Positions 27,034-36,302 of a stretch of DNA of 64,000 bases are shown piece by piece (the stretch's first letter is position 1; each line of letters starts with the position of its first letter). The DNA is from Imperialibacter roseus (GTDB taxonomy: Bacteria; Bacteroidota; Bacteroidia; Cytophagales; Cyclobacteriaceae). A program made the position numbers and the translations under genes. The notes beneath the pieces were generated by a model. The model made no database searches and was not told the origin of the DNA. It saw only the letters and a program-made list of their open reading frames with translations. The stretch is from positions 4,130,417-4,194,416 of the forward strand of contig NZ_CP136051.1 of the NCBI RefSeq assembly GCF_032999765.1, in the 5' to 3' direction.

Positions 27034-27238
27034 CAGGGCAAACGCATTTAAAACCATTTGGCTTCGAAATTCTTCTTTTTACCCTAGCCCTAAGCCGGGC
27101 ACCCCTAAAGGGGAAGACGAATTTCAAAGCTGTTACGGCCGGTCAGGCTCACCCTTAAGGGTCGCCGACGTGGAACGGGGTAAAAAAACAGCTTTGAAAA
27201 AAATTTGACTCCTTTTTGTTTTAAATGCGTTTGCCCAG
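27034..27238. mobile_element. MITE-like element with 21-bp terminal inverted repeats and 9-bp target duplication
   Basis: The ends 27034-27054 and 27218-27238 are inverted repeats matching at 20 of 21 positions (inner 19 bp perfect, beginning GGGCAAACGC). Directly outside lie two copies of TTTCACATT (27025-27033 and 27239-27247), a 9-bp target-site duplication. The 205-bp body has no ORF. It does hold further dyads: CCCCTAAAGGGG (27102-27113), ACCCTTAAGGGT (27151-27162) and a 13-bp inverted repeat (27122-27134 with 27187-27199). This is a non-autonomous transposon that inserted between two divergent RNA-modification units. The parent transposase is not in the window and the family is not assigned. 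Confidence 0.85.
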
Positions 27239-27310
27239 TTTCACATTACGCAATGCAGCCCACCTGGCGATTTAGTTGTGGCCATGAGATGATCTTTGCA
27301 CAATACCCTG

Positions 27311-27318
27311 TACTTTTG
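27311..27318 (+). promoter_or_regulatory. -7 promoter element of the TrmH-like gene
   Basis: TACTTTTG, an exact TAnnTTTG, ending only 6 nt before the start codon at 27325. Transcription would then begin at or next to the ATG, giving a leaderless or nearly leaderless mRNA. Confidence 0.45.
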
Positions 27319-27324
27319 CTTTCC

Positions 27325-28119
27325 ATGATTCTTGAAATATCAAGTCCACAGAACCAACGCATTAAAAACCTGATCGCCCTTCAGAAGCCCAGGGAGCGCA
27401 AAGAGCAGCAGGCGTTTGTTATTGAAGGAGTCCGTGAGATCTCGCTCGCCCAGCAAAGTGGCTACGAACTTCAGGAGATCTACCTCAACCCGAACCTGTA
27501 CCAGGCAGACCTCCACTACCCTATCTCCTTCGAGCATTCTACTACCTACCACCTGAGCAACGCTGTTTTCTCAAAAGTTGCCTACAGAGAAAGTACGGGT
27601 GGAGTAATCGCCATCGCTGCCACCAGGTCACTAACCCTGGCCCAATTGCCCAAAGTTGCCAACCCACTTTATCTGGTACTGGAAAATGTGGAAAAGCCTG
27701 GCAACATTGGAGCGATGCTTCGGACGGCGGATGCCGCCGGGCTTAGCGGAGTAATCGTGTGCGACCCCAACACCGATTTTTTCAACCCCAATGTGGTCAG
27801 GTCAAGCGTAGGTTGTCTTTTCACCGTGCCGGTTGCATCGGCAAGCAATCAGGATGCAAAAGATTGGTTTGCAAGCCACGGCATCACCACCTATGCGGCA
27901 GCTTTGACCGACAAAGCCATGCCCTATCACACCTTTGACTACAAGACGCCTTCGGCCTTGCTGCTGGGGACGGAAGCTACCGGCCTCTCCGATTTTTGGC
28001 TAAGGGAAGCTAATCAGCAGGTGATCATCCCCATGAAGGGTAAAATCGACTCTATGAACGTTTCGAATGCGGCCGCCATTCTCATCTACGAAGCGCTTCG
28101 TCAACGTGATTTTGGCTAA
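27325..28119 (+). CDS. TrmH/SpoU-family RNA 2'-O-methyltransferase
   Basis: 264 residues. It methylates ribose 2'-OH in rRNA or tRNA. An N-terminal substrate-binding domain (1-95, with ERKEQQAFVIEGVREI) precedes the SPOUT knot domain. Motif 1 is ENVEKPGNIGAMLRTADAAG, motif 2 is LLLGTEATGLS, and motif 3 is IPMKGKIDSMNVSNAAAI. The Met at 27325 is used because the conserved domain begins there; the open frame upstream runs into the mobile element's right end. Its stop overlaps the stop of the convergent PAP2 gene. Confidence 0.92.
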   Translation: MILEISSPQNQRIKNLIALQKPRERKEQQAFVIEGVREISLAQQSGYELQEIYLNPNLYQADLHYPISFEHSTTYHLSNAVFSKVAYRESTGGVIAIAATRSLTLAQLPKVANPLYLVLENVEKPGNIGAMLRTADAAGLSGVIVCDPNTDFFNPNVVRSSVGCLFTVPVASASNQDAKDWFASHGITTYAAALTDKAMPYHTFDYKTPSALLLGTEATGLSDFWLREANQQVIIPMKGKIDSMNVSNAAAILIYEALRQRDFG

Positions 28120-28781
28120 GTACTGCTAAGCAGCCCTGCCTTCAGACCGGGTTTTTGGAACCAATCATTCCCACTGATCAATAAAAAAATCAAGGCCGTG
28201 AAAAAAGTCCCCATCAAAGCACCAGCATACACGTCCATAAAGAAATGCTGGGAGAGGTATACACGGGAAGTGCCCACCAAAAAGGCATAGCCAAATGCCG
28301 CCCAAGCCATCCATCGGCTCTTGGGAAAGGCCAGGACAAGAAACGTAGCAATTGAAAAAGCAGTGACGGTATGACCGGAGGGAAACGAAAATTTACTGTG
28401 AATATCCACTCCTTCTATAAATTGCAACTCACCTGACTTGAAAAAGACTTTGGGCCGCATCATCTCTGGAAAAAATACTCTTTTGCTCAACTGCGATACA
28501 ACTAGCTGCATGATGGAAACAACCGACAAAACAATGCTGAGCCGGTAGCTAAAAAGAAGAAAGGCAATGAGCACTATCAAATTAACAAGACCATCGCCCA
28601 GGTGAGTAAAGTACTTGAAAAAGTAGTCTCCCAGCGTGTTGTGGCTTTGATTAAGCAGAAGAACAATGCCGCCCTTCGGAATTAAAATTAACGTAACAAG
28701 CCCTCCGACTGAAAAAAAGGTCATCAAAAAGGCATATATCTTTACTGCTGGGTGTTGTTTTATCTTGGCTGACATTATCAA
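28116..28781 (-). CDS. PAP2-family membrane phosphatase
   Basis: 221 residues with about six membrane segments. PAP2 enzymes remove phosphate from lipids such as undecaprenyl or phosphatidylglycerol phosphate at the outer face of the inner membrane. All three motifs are present: K-x6-RP (KRVFFPEMMRP), PSGH (FPSGHTVTAFS) and SR-x5-H-x3-D (SRVYLSQHFFMD). The stop codons of this gene and the convergent methyltransferase gene overlap (28116-28119). The substrate is not predictable. Confidence 0.9.
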   Translation of the reverse strand: MIMSAKIKQHPAVKIYAFLMTFFSVGGLVTLILIPKGGIVLLLNQSHNTLGDYFFKYFTHLGDGLVNLIVLIAFLLFSYRLSIVLSVVSIMQLVVSQLSKRVFFPEMMRPKVFFKSGELQFIEGVDIHSKFSFPSGHTVTAFSIATFLVLAFPKSRWMAWAAFGYAFLVGTSRVYLSQHFFMDVYAGALMGTFFTALIFLLISGNDWFQKPGLKAGLLSST

Positions 28782-28893
28782 ATTCGCCTGAAGAAAACCG
28801 GTGCGCCTCCAAATTTGAAATCAATCAATAAAAGTAACAATGCTTACCACCGAATTCTATTACTTTGAATTCTAATTGCGAAGTTCAGATGAA

Positions 28894-29532
28894 ATGAAAA
28901 ATAGCCTGCTTTTGTGTATCGTCCTTTTAGCTAGCTCCTATGAAGCCTGGTCTCAAAATGCTGAAAGGCTTAATGAAAAACTAGAGGATTGGTACTTTGG
29001 AACTATCGTAATGGCCTCCGGAGACGTGATCGAATGCGACTTTGCATATAACCCGCTTACGATAGAAGGCCTGCTGCAATTCAGCTACGAAGGAGTCAAC
29101 TACACAGCTGGCCCCAGCAAAGTCTCATCCTTTAGCTTTTATGATGAAGAGCGTAAAGTCTATCGCAAGTTTCAATCCTTCCCCGTTTACAGCGAGATGA
29201 CAGAGATGACAAATGAAATTTTCATGGAGATACTTCATGAAACGCAATTTATTTCGCTGGTTGGGAGGAAAACAACTGGACTGAAGCCAGGCTACGGCTT
29301 CAATGCCAATGCTGTGATAACTCAGAAAAACGTTATCAAGGGTTATGAAAGATACTTCATTGATATGACCACCGCCAGGTTACACGAAATGACCAAAAAA
29401 GAGTTTTTCAAACTTACGTCAGATAAAAAACCTGAAATAAAGTCCTTTATGAAAGAAGAACATGTTCAACTGAATGACTCCGCTGATTTCATAAAATTGA
29501 TGGAATTCTACGCCTCCTTGAAATTATATTGA
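28894..29532 (+). CDS. Secreted protein of unknown function
   Basis: 212 residues from the Met at 28894, which starts a good signal peptide (MKNSLLLCIVLLASS...SQ); an in-frame Met at 28876 adds six polar residues and fits less well. The mature part begins with WYFGTIVMASGDVIECDF, a short beta-rich segment, and ends with a helical charged region. I do not recognise a family. It ends about 25 bp before the decarboxylase gene and may be co-transcribed with it. Confidence 0.7.
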   Translation: MKNSLLLCIVLLASSYEAWSQNAERLNEKLEDWYFGTIVMASGDVIECDFAYNPLTIEGLLQFSYEGVNYTAGPSKVSSFSFYDEERKVYRKFQSFPVYSEMTEMTNEIFMEILHETQFISLVGRKTTGLKPGYGFNANAVITQKNVIKGYERYFIDMTTARLHEMTKKEFFKLTSDKKPEIKSFMKEEHVQLNDSADFIKLMEFYASLKLY

Positions 29533-29557
29533 AAAGACCCGATTTGTGTTGTGTATG

Positions 29558-30973
29558 ATGACACCAGAAACCTTTAGAGTGGAAGCCCATCGCCTCGTCG
29601 ACTGGATGGCAGATTTTCTCGAAAACATTGAGGAATATCCGGTAAAACCCGCCACAAAGCCTGGCGACATTATCAAACAGTTGCCAACCTCCCCACCTTT
29701 ACAAGGCGAAAGTTTTGACAGCCTCTTCAAAGATTTTCAGAGCGTCATCATGCCGGGAATTACGCATTGGCAGCACCCCCATTTTCATGCCTACTTTCCA
29801 GCCAATGGGAGCTATCCCTCTATTTTGGCAGAAATGCTTACCACCACGCTGGGCGCTCAATGCATGATTTGGGAGACCTCACCAGCAGCCGCAGAGTTGG
29901 AGGAGATGGTGATGAACTGGCTCAAGGAAATGATGGCATTGCCCGCAGCATGGCACGGGGTCATTCAGGATACCGCCTCCACGGCAACGCTTGTGGCACT
30001 CCTAACAGCCAGGGAAAAACAGAGCGGCTTCCGGGTGAACGACGAAGGCTTCAGCGGCACAGAAAAGTACCGGGTATACTGTTCCAGCGAAACCCACTCC
30101 TCTATAGAGAAGGGTGCCAAAGTCGCTGGGATAGGAAAGAAAAATGTGGTAAAGGTGCCTGTAGACGACCTGCAGGCGATGAAGCCCGACGAACTGGAAG
30201 CGGCTATAAAAAAGGATATTCAGGCGGGATATACGCCGTTAGCAGTGGTGGCTGCTATAGGTACCACCAGTACAGTCGCCGTCGACCCCTTGAAGGCGAT
30301 TGGCGCTGTTTGCAGTAAATACAATGTGTGGCTACACGTCGATGCCGCTTATGCAGGCACAGCCCTGCTGCTGCCAGAGTGCCGCTGGATGATGGAAGGT
30401 CAGGAGTTGGCCGACAGCTTTGTGTTCAATCCGCACAAATGGATGTTTACGCACTTTGACTGCACGGCTTACTTTGTGAAGGACAAGGAAGCGCTTATTC
30501 GCACTTTTGAGATCCTGCCCGAATACCTGAAAACTGCCACCCGTGGACAGGTGAACGACTACAGGGATTGGGGCGTGCAACTGGGTCGCCGGTTCAGGGC
30601 TTTGAAACTGTGGTTTGTCATCCGCTCCTTTGGCATCGATGGACTGCAAAAGACCTTAAGAGGACACATGTCCTGCGCTGAAGACTTTGAGTCCAAAGTG
30701 GTGAACCACCCCGATTTTGAGCTCATCCTGCCTCGATCATTGAATGTAGTGGTCTTCCGTTTTAAGCCAGTAAATGAAAACAATTTAGAAAAGCTCAATC
30801 AGCTAAATGAGCTGCTGATAAAAACCCTGAACACCTCGGGGAAAGTCTTCCTCTCCCACACCAAAGTAAAGGGGGTTTATTGCATCAGAATGGTGCTCGG
30901 CAACACCAGGCTGGAGCAAAGGCATGTTGACGAAGTGTGGGCATGGATAACTGATGCCGCCAAGTCACTTTAA
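29558..30973 (+). CDS. PLP-dependent aromatic L-amino-acid decarboxylase family
   Basis: 471 residues. Group II decarboxylases remove the carboxyl group of aromatic amino acids (Trp, Tyr, Phe, DOPA) using pyridoxal phosphate. The PLP lysine is in FNPHKWMFTHFDC. The aspartate that binds the PLP nitrogen is in LHVDAAYAGTA, and HPHFHAYFPANGSYPS forms the substrate side. Length and order match the family. Three starts are possible (GTG 29546, ATG 29555, ATG 29558); the last fits the family N-terminus MTPETFR. The exact substrate cannot be told. Confidence 0.92.
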   Translation: MTPETFRVEAHRLVDWMADFLENIEEYPVKPATKPGDIIKQLPTSPPLQGESFDSLFKDFQSVIMPGITHWQHPHFHAYFPANGSYPSILAEMLTTTLGAQCMIWETSPAAAELEEMVMNWLKEMMALPAAWHGVIQDTASTATLVALLTAREKQSGFRVNDEGFSGTEKYRVYCSSETHSSIEKGAKVAGIGKKNVVKVPVDDLQAMKPDELEAAIKKDIQAGYTPLAVVAAIGTTSTVAVDPLKAIGAVCSKYNVWLHVDAAYAGTALLLPECRWMMEGQELADSFVFNPHKWMFTHFDCTAYFVKDKEALIRTFEILPEYLKTATRGQVNDYRDWGVQLGRRFRALKLWFVIRSFGIDGLQKTLRGHMSCAEDFESKVVNHPDFELILPRSLNVVVFRFKPVNENNLEKLNQLNELLIKTLNTSGKVFLSHTKVKGVYCIRMVLGNTRLEQRHVDEVWAWITDAAKSL

Positions 30974-30990
30974 ACTATTATCTTCGTTGT

Positions 30991-31644
30991 ATGCGCATCA
31001 TTTTCCTCCTTTTTCTTCTGATGTCTTTCAACAGTGCGGTCGCTCAGGACACGCTAAAGTGGCTGTCGGCTGGGTTCAATACCCAAGCATACAAAGGAGA
31101 CCTTGGGGACAAATACAGCAAATGGACGGGTGGGCTGTACACGAGCTTGCAATTTAAGACTCAGAAGAAATGGAATGGCAGCGTGAATCTTATCATAGGT
31201 AATGTTACCGGACAAGACCTCAATCCGGTTTTCAACGTCAGCCCTGAAAGTGGCAGACAGCCCAATACCTATTTCAGCAATTCCTTTGTAGCAGCTTACT
31301 ACCAGGTTCACTGGAACGTTTATCTGAGGAGCCGCCTCAGGGTATTCCTGGGCCAGGGAATCGGCTTGATGAGATACAATGCCAAAGACGAGCAGGGGGT
31401 TAGCCTGGCCAACCAAACGAACACCCGGGCCGCTAATGAGTCGGCAGGCAATATTGCTTTGCTTCTGCCTACCAGCATCGGAACAGCCTATCGGTTTAAA
31501 AACAACTTCGGCGTAAGCTACAAATTCACCCTGCTGAACACAGCCACTGACTACCTGGATAACATTTCACAATTGGGAGGTGTCACGGGTGGCGACAATG
31601 TGCTGGCACATCAGGTTTCCTTACTGGTGCCCATTTATTTCTAA
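30991..31644 (+). CDS. Outer-membrane beta-barrel protein, function unknown
   Basis: 217 residues with a signal peptide (1-19, ending NSAVAQD). The mature protein alternates polar and hydrophobic residues with many Gly, Asn, Tyr and Phe, and ends HQVSLLVPIYF, with a C-terminal aromatic as in outer-membrane barrels. About eight strands can be imagined. It begins 17 bp after the decarboxylase stop. TATCTTCG (near 30977-30984) is one base off the -7 consensus and could be its own promoter. Confidence 0.7.
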   Translation: MRIIFLLFLLMSFNSAVAQDTLKWLSAGFNTQAYKGDLGDKYSKWTGGLYTSLQFKTQKKWNGSVNLIIGNVTGQDLNPVFNVSPESGRQPNTYFSNSFVAAYYQVHWNVYLRSRLRVFLGQGIGLMRYNAKDEQGVSLANQTNTRAANESAGNIALLLPTSIGTAYRFKNNFGVSYKFTLLNTATDYLDNISQLGGVTGGDNVLAHQVSLLVPIYF

Positions 31645-31653
31645 CTGAAGCCC

Positions 31654-32214
31654 TCAGCCTTCGATTTCTTCCACCAGCTGCTGATACCAGGCCTCTCCGT
31701 ATTTGCGGATCAGCGCCTCTTTCAAGAACTTGTAGACAGGCACACCCAGCTCCTTGCCATGGTCACAGGCAGGCGCACATATTTGCCAGCGGTGGTAGTT
31801 GAGGGCGTCGTAGTTATCGTATTTCGATATCCTTATTGGGTACAAATGGCAAGAAATAGGTTTTCTCCACTTTGTTTTTCCTGCCAGCCAGGCTTGCTCA
31901 ATGGCGCATTTTAAAATGCCTCTTTCGTCATAGATAGCAAAGGCGCATTCCTTATTATTGATAGTAGTGGTGGAAAAGTCACCCTCCTCGTCGAGCAGGT
32001 AAGCCCCACTTTTCTCAATGGCCTTCACCCCAGCATCGGACATAAAAGGCTTCACTTCATCCAAAATGCTATCAATTTGCTGAAGTTCGTCTTCCTCTAA
32101 AGGAGCCCCCAGGTCGCCTTCTACGCAACAAGCGCCTTTGCACTTGGTAAGGTCACAAACAAATAACTGCTCTTTGATGTCGTCAGAGATGACGGCGTTT
32201 TCTACCAATATCAT
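31654..32214 (-). CDS. DUF3109 family Cys-rich protein
   Basis: 186 residues. Conserved Cys clusters include [11 protein letters not shown] near residues 20-30, [24 protein letters not shown] and [10 protein letters not shown], a pattern of metal or iron-sulfur binding shared with YkgJ-like proteins. DUF3109 is widespread in Bacteroidota and has no assigned function. It has no signal peptide, so it is cytoplasmic. It is convergent with the outer-membrane gene (10 bp between stops) and has a promoter almost touching its start. Confidence 0.88.
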   Translation of the reverse strand: MILVENAVISDDIKEQLFVCDLTKCKGACCVEGDLGAPLEEDELQQIDSILDEVKPFMSDAGVKAIEKSGAYLLDEEGDFSTTTINNKECAFAIYDERGILKCAIEQAWLAGKTKWRKPISCHLYPIRISKYDNYDALNYHRWQICAPACDHGKELGVPVYKFLKEALIRKYGEAWYQQLVEEIEG

Positions 32215-32218
32215 GGCA

Positions 32219-32248
32219 CAAAGTTGTGGCTAATTTACAACAAACCAA
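32219..32248 (-). promoter_or_regulatory. Candidate promoter of the DUF3109 gene
   Basis: On the minus strand TTG (32246-32248) is followed after 19 nt by CAACTTTG (32219-32226), one base off TAnnTTTG. The element ends 4 nt before the start codon, which would give a leaderless mRNA. Confidence 0.4.
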
Positions 32249-32253
32249 AAAAC

Positions 32254-33636
32254 CTATTCCTCATACAAAGCAGCAATCTTCGCCAACTCGCCGTCGATAA
32301 ACTGCCTGTCCAGCAGTTTGCCCCTCACCATCACCCACTGAATCTTGCTCATATTGGCAATGTCATCCAACGGATTCGCCTTCACCAGCACCAGGTCGGC
32401 CGAAGCACCTTCACTCACCTCCCCAAACTTTCCTTTTTGATTAAAAAATACCGCACTATTAACCGTTCCTGCTTTCAAAGCTTCGTAAGGAGTCAACCCA
32501 CAGTCGATCATCGACTTGAGCTCGTGGTGAGCCGAGAACCCGGGCACGTTAAATACCTGCGGCGCATCAGACCCCAGAATAATGGGCACACCAGCCTCGT
32601 GCATCTTTTTGATCATTACTTTCCTGATCTCATTAAGTCTGTTGGCATTGGCTTCGCTAAAAGTTGGGCCGCTCAAAAAGCTCTCTTTTGACCTTTTCCA
32701 GTTGGCCCTGGTCTGCTTCGACATGTAAATCATTTCCGGTTCCGCCAGCAACACATCAGCCGATTTGGTTGATATCCAGCGGTCAAACAATGACTGAGTA
32801 GGCACTATTGCCACCTTGTTGGCCAATGTCTTCTGAATCAGTTCATCCAGAAGGCCCATGTCAGCATAAGGCACCCAGTCGACACCAAAGAACCCATTGC
32901 TTTCCGGATCCAACCCCAGCGTGTCGGGCACCAAGCCTTCCACATAGCCGTCGACATGATCCACTGTGCCATACCCTGCCTCCAGCGCATGGCGTATGCC
33001 AACAAACACCGATACATGTCCGCTGTAAGTCTGCCCAACCTCTTTGGCTGCCGTCACCATGGAATCAAAAACCGACAGCTTAATGCCAGGGTGCAGCTTC
33101 ATGAAATCATAGCCCATCTCCTTTTGCTCTTTCACCAGTTTCACTGCCGACGCTCCGGTGGGCACACTATTCCCATTGAAAGAGGGGCCTGAAGTGAAAA
33201 TCCTGGGCCCGAGTATTTCCCCCGCCATTACCTGCTCCCTGAGCTTCAAATGTTCAGGATGGCCAAGCATGCCCCTAATGGTGGTGACGCCCTGAGAAAG
33301 ATAAAGGAAGAGCGTTTCAAGCGTTTTATCGGGGCCCGGGCCCGGCGGGGGTATGTGCGCATGCATCTCGGTAAGGCCCGGCACCAGATAGGCTTCTTTC
33401 GCATCTATAATAGTGGCCGCCTGGCTAGGCATGAAATGCTTTTCATTCACTATTTTTTGAATCACACCATCTTTCACGTACACAACCTGGCCGGTTACCA
33501 CCTTATCGGAGGTCATGGTGATCAGGTTAACATTGGTGATAGCATAGTCATAGCCTTCACCAACGTTGGGATCGGTGCCGCAACTGAAAATGAAAAAAAC
33601 GAACAAGAATAGAAAGATGAATTTCAAAGGTTTCAT
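32254..33636 (-). CDS. Amidohydrolase lipoprotein, imidazolonepropionase-like
   Basis: 460 residues. It has a signal with lipobox IFSCG (Cys19), so it is membrane-anchored. The catalytic barrel has HAH in LTEMHAHIPPPG (metal site), the carboxylated-Lys region in YDFMKLHPG, His in SGHVSVF and VDHVDGY, and the metal Asp in IILGSDAPQ. The final beta-sandwich segment GEVSEGASADLVLVKANPL is typical of the superfamily. These enzymes hydrolyse amides or cyclic amides, and this lipoprotein branch often includes peptidase- or organophosphate-hydrolase-like members. The substrate is unknown. Confidence 0.88.
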   Translation of the reverse strand: MKPLKFIFLFLFVFFIFSCGTDPNVGEGYDYAITNVNLITMTSDKVVTGQVVYVKDGVIQKIVNEKHFMPSQAATIIDAKEAYLVPGLTEMHAHIPPPGPGPDKTLETLFLYLSQGVTTIRGMLGHPEHLKLREQVMAGEILGPRIFTSGPSFNGNSVPTGASAVKLVKEQKEMGYDFMKLHPGIKLSVFDSMVTAAKEVGQTYSGHVSVFVGIRHALEAGYGTVDHVDGYVEGLVPDTLGLDPESNGFFGVDWVPYADMGLLDELIQKTLANKVAIVPTQSLFDRWISTKSADVLLAEPEMIYMSKQTRANWKRSKESFLSGPTFSEANANRLNEIRKVMIKKMHEAGVPIILGSDAPQVFNVPGFSAHHELKSMIDCGLTPYEALKAGTVNSAVFFNQKGKFGEVSEGASADLVLVKANPLDDIANMSKIQWVMVRGKLLDRQFIDGELAKIAALYEE

Positions 33637-33718
33637 ATAAATGCCTGGTTAGTCCACTGAGTAGGTAGCACAATTTAATGAAACTAATGATTGAAAGTAC
33701 TGGCTATGGGTTGGAGCC

Positions 33719-33746
33719 AAAAAAAGCCCTGACCAACGGTCAGAGC
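33719..33746 (-). terminator. Rho-independent terminator
   Basis: A nine-pair stem with one G-U (33726-33734 with 33738-33746), a 3-nt loop and, on the minus strand, seven T (33719-33725). It lies 24 bp past the permease stop. Confidence 0.9.
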
Positions 33747-33769
33747 TTTATCGCTATGCTTAAGAAAAT

Positions 33770-36193
33770 TTATTCATTTCGAAGCGCATTCACCGGATTG
33801 GCCGTAGCTGCCTTTATCACCTGAGAAACAATAGTAACCAGGCCAAGACAACCAACAATGAGCAAAGCCATCACTATGACGCCAAACCCAATCGATACTC
33901 TGGTAGCCATCAGGTTCAGCCATAAATCGCTGACCAGCACGGCAATGGGCACAAACACCACCACCGAAATGATAATTACCATGGAAAACTGGCGGGTGAG
34001 TGATATGATGAGGTATTGAGTGGTGGCACCAAGCACTTTTTTGATGCCAATCTCCTTCACTTTTGTTTGAAGATGGAAGCTCACCATGCCCAACAACCCA
34101 AGGCAGGAAATAAAGATGGCGAAGAGTGAGACAGCAGTTACGATTGACGTGATATCACCGAGAAAGAAGTAAAAATGATCCATTTCCTGATCCAAAAAAC
34201 TATACTTCAAATCTCTTTTGCTGTCTATCGACTTCCACGCTTCCTGCAAGTCACTTATCACCGATGGCACATTGGCAGAAGTAATTTTAAGGTTAATGTT
34301 CTCATAATTATCCGGCATGAACCGCAGAGCCATCGGCTCTATGGATTTCATCAACGGCTCAAAATGGTAGTCTTTCACCACGCCAATTATCTGCAACCGA
34401 TTTTCTTTATCCAAAATAATCTCCTGTCCGATGGCTTCATGGGGTGTTTCAAAGCCGACCGTTTTTACAGCGGTTTCATTAAGGATGATGAATTTCTCTG
34501 TGCCTTCGCCGTCCCCAGGCGCATAGTCTCGTCCTGCCAAAAGCGTAATCCCGAAAGTGGAAATATAATTCTCGTCGACAGAGAAGTGATTGAGCCCGAA
34601 TCGCTCATCCTCCATATCTCTTTGAAAATCGGCACCATGCGAACGGCCAACGGCAGGGTTGTGGGACGAAAAAGTGTAGGCAGTAACAGCCGGATTCTTA
34701 CTAAGCTCAGCTGCTACTATCTCCGGTTTGCTGCCCTGCAGCTCCACCACCAGCAGGTTCTCCTCATTGAATCCGTACTCAGAGTTTACCATCAGGCTGG
34801 TTTGCTCCCTCATCACAAGGATGGAGATGATCATAAAGATGGATAGGCCAAACTGAACAATCATCAGCACTTTTTTGAAAGAGAAGTTCGACCTGAATCC
34901 CCTCTTACCTGCACCTCCCGAAACCCCATGGTAGCCTTTCAATGCCTGAATGGGGCTAAACTTTGAAAGGAAAAGAGCAGGAAAAACACCCGCTATAAGT
35001 CCAACAAATACACTAAAGCCAACGAAGTAAGGAAAAGCGCCGTAAGAGAAATCAACACTCAGTTCTGCCAGAGTAAATATCTCCAGTCCATTGAAGGCGG
35101 GGATCATCACTTTAAGAATACCCACTGAAAGAATGAGTGACAGCATGGCCATGATGACGGATTCGATGACAAACTGATGAATCACCTGACGCCGGGTGGC
35201 GCCCGACACTTTGCGAATACCAATCTCCCGTGCCCGGGTCAGTGATTTTGCCAGCGATAAATTTGTGTAGTTGAACAGGGCAGTTACCATTACCACAAGA
35301 GCAAGAAACCCAAAGAACGCCAGCACAATGCTGGGTATGTAAAACCCGAGCTCATTGCCGTACAAATTCCCCATGGCAATTTTTGTTACCGGAGCCACCC
35401 CAAATGTGTAGGGTTGTCTGTCTTCAGCCCATTCAATGTTTTCTTCAGCGAGGCTGGCCACGGTTGTCGCTACCTGGTTGGGGTCTACACCAGGGTTTAG
35501 CTTAAAATAATTGTAGCCTACCCACAAGTTCTGCCAGTTATCATTCTTTTTATCTTCAAATGGGCCACCCTCAGACATCGAGTTGAGTGTGCTCATTGAA
35601 GCAAGCGCATCAAATTTCATGTGCGTTTTTATTCCCTCCATATCAACAACTCCGGTGATTTTGAAGGGACCAACGCCCGTGTAGTCAAGTATCAGTCCGA
35701 GATAGGTATCTTTTTCACCAAAAAATTTCTCGGCAGTCTCAGTCGTCAACACCACAGAAAAAGGCTCATTGAGTGCCGTTTCCGTGTTGCCTTCGATCAT
35801 AGGGAAAGAGAAGACATCAAAAAACTCGTCATCAACAAGAAGACTCTTTAAATCCAGTATCTTTTCGCCCGTTTGCACCTCCCGGCCGAGATCAAATCGC
35901 ATATTTGTGTATGCCTCAAAATAGGCATACTGATCAACCATCGCTTTTTTGAACGGCAACGGACTGCTGGCAGTTCCTGCGAAAATACGGGGCGCATTGG
36001 GGTTAAAGCTCTCTATCCTGTAAATACGGTCAGCGCCGGCATGAAACCTGTCGTAGTTGTACTGATTGTAAATGATGGTGATAAGCAGCAACGAAACCGA
36101 CATCGCCAATGACAATCCGGCGATATTAACAAAGCTGAACAGCTTTTGGCGAGTCATGCTCCTTAAAGCAATCTTGAAGTAATTCTTAAGCAT
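33770..36193 (-). CDS. ABC transporter permease, double FtsX/MacB-like
   Basis: 807 residues, same two-half layout as the permeases at 2933, 9366 and 17847 (without the prefix domain of the last). The N-terminal membrane segment spans about 20-42. The duplicated motifs are REIGIRKVSG (about 320) and KEIGIKKVLG (about 712), each followed by three membrane segments. It is bounded by its own terminator and by 110 bp before DUF2911, so it is likely monocistronic. No ATPase is adjacent and the substrate is unknown. Confidence 0.9.
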   Translation of the reverse strand: MLKNYFKIALRSMTRQKLFSFVNIAGLSLAMSVSLLLITIIYNQYNYDRFHAGADRIYRIESFNPNAPRIFAGTASSPLPFKKAMVDQYAYFEAYTNMRFDLGREVQTGEKILDLKSLLVDDEFFDVFSFPMIEGNTETALNEPFSVVLTTETAEKFFGEKDTYLGLILDYTGVGPFKITGVVDMEGIKTHMKFDALASMSTLNSMSEGGPFEDKKNDNWQNLWVGYNYFKLNPGVDPNQVATTVASLAEENIEWAEDRQPYTFGVAPVTKIAMGNLYGNELGFYIPSIVLAFFGFLALVVMVTALFNYTNLSLAKSLTRAREIGIRKVSGATRRQVIHQFVIESVIMAMLSLILSVGILKVMIPAFNGLEIFTLAELSVDFSYGAFPYFVGFSVFVGLIAGVFPALFLSKFSPIQALKGYHGVSGGAGKRGFRSNFSFKKVLMIVQFGLSIFMIISILVMREQTSLMVNSEYGFNEENLLVVELQGSKPEIVAAELSKNPAVTAYTFSSHNPAVGRSHGADFQRDMEDERFGLNHFSVDENYISTFGITLLAGRDYAPGDGEGTEKFIILNETAVKTVGFETPHEAIGQEIILDKENRLQIIGVVKDYHFEPLMKSIEPMALRFMPDNYENINLKITSANVPSVISDLQEAWKSIDSKRDLKYSFLDQEMDHFYFFLGDITSIVTAVSLFAIFISCLGLLGMVSFHLQTKVKEIGIKKVLGATTQYLIISLTRQFSMVIIISVVVFVPIAVLVSDLWLNLMATRVSIGFGVIVMALLIVGCLGLVTIVSQVIKAATANPVNALRNE

Positions 36194-36302
36194 AATAGTC
36201 CTTTTTAAGTTATGAGCTTTAGACTATTGCTTTACGCTCTCCGTTACCGTGCCGGTAGATCTATTGTATTGAAATGAATAATTGAGGGATTGAACAGGTT
36301 GT

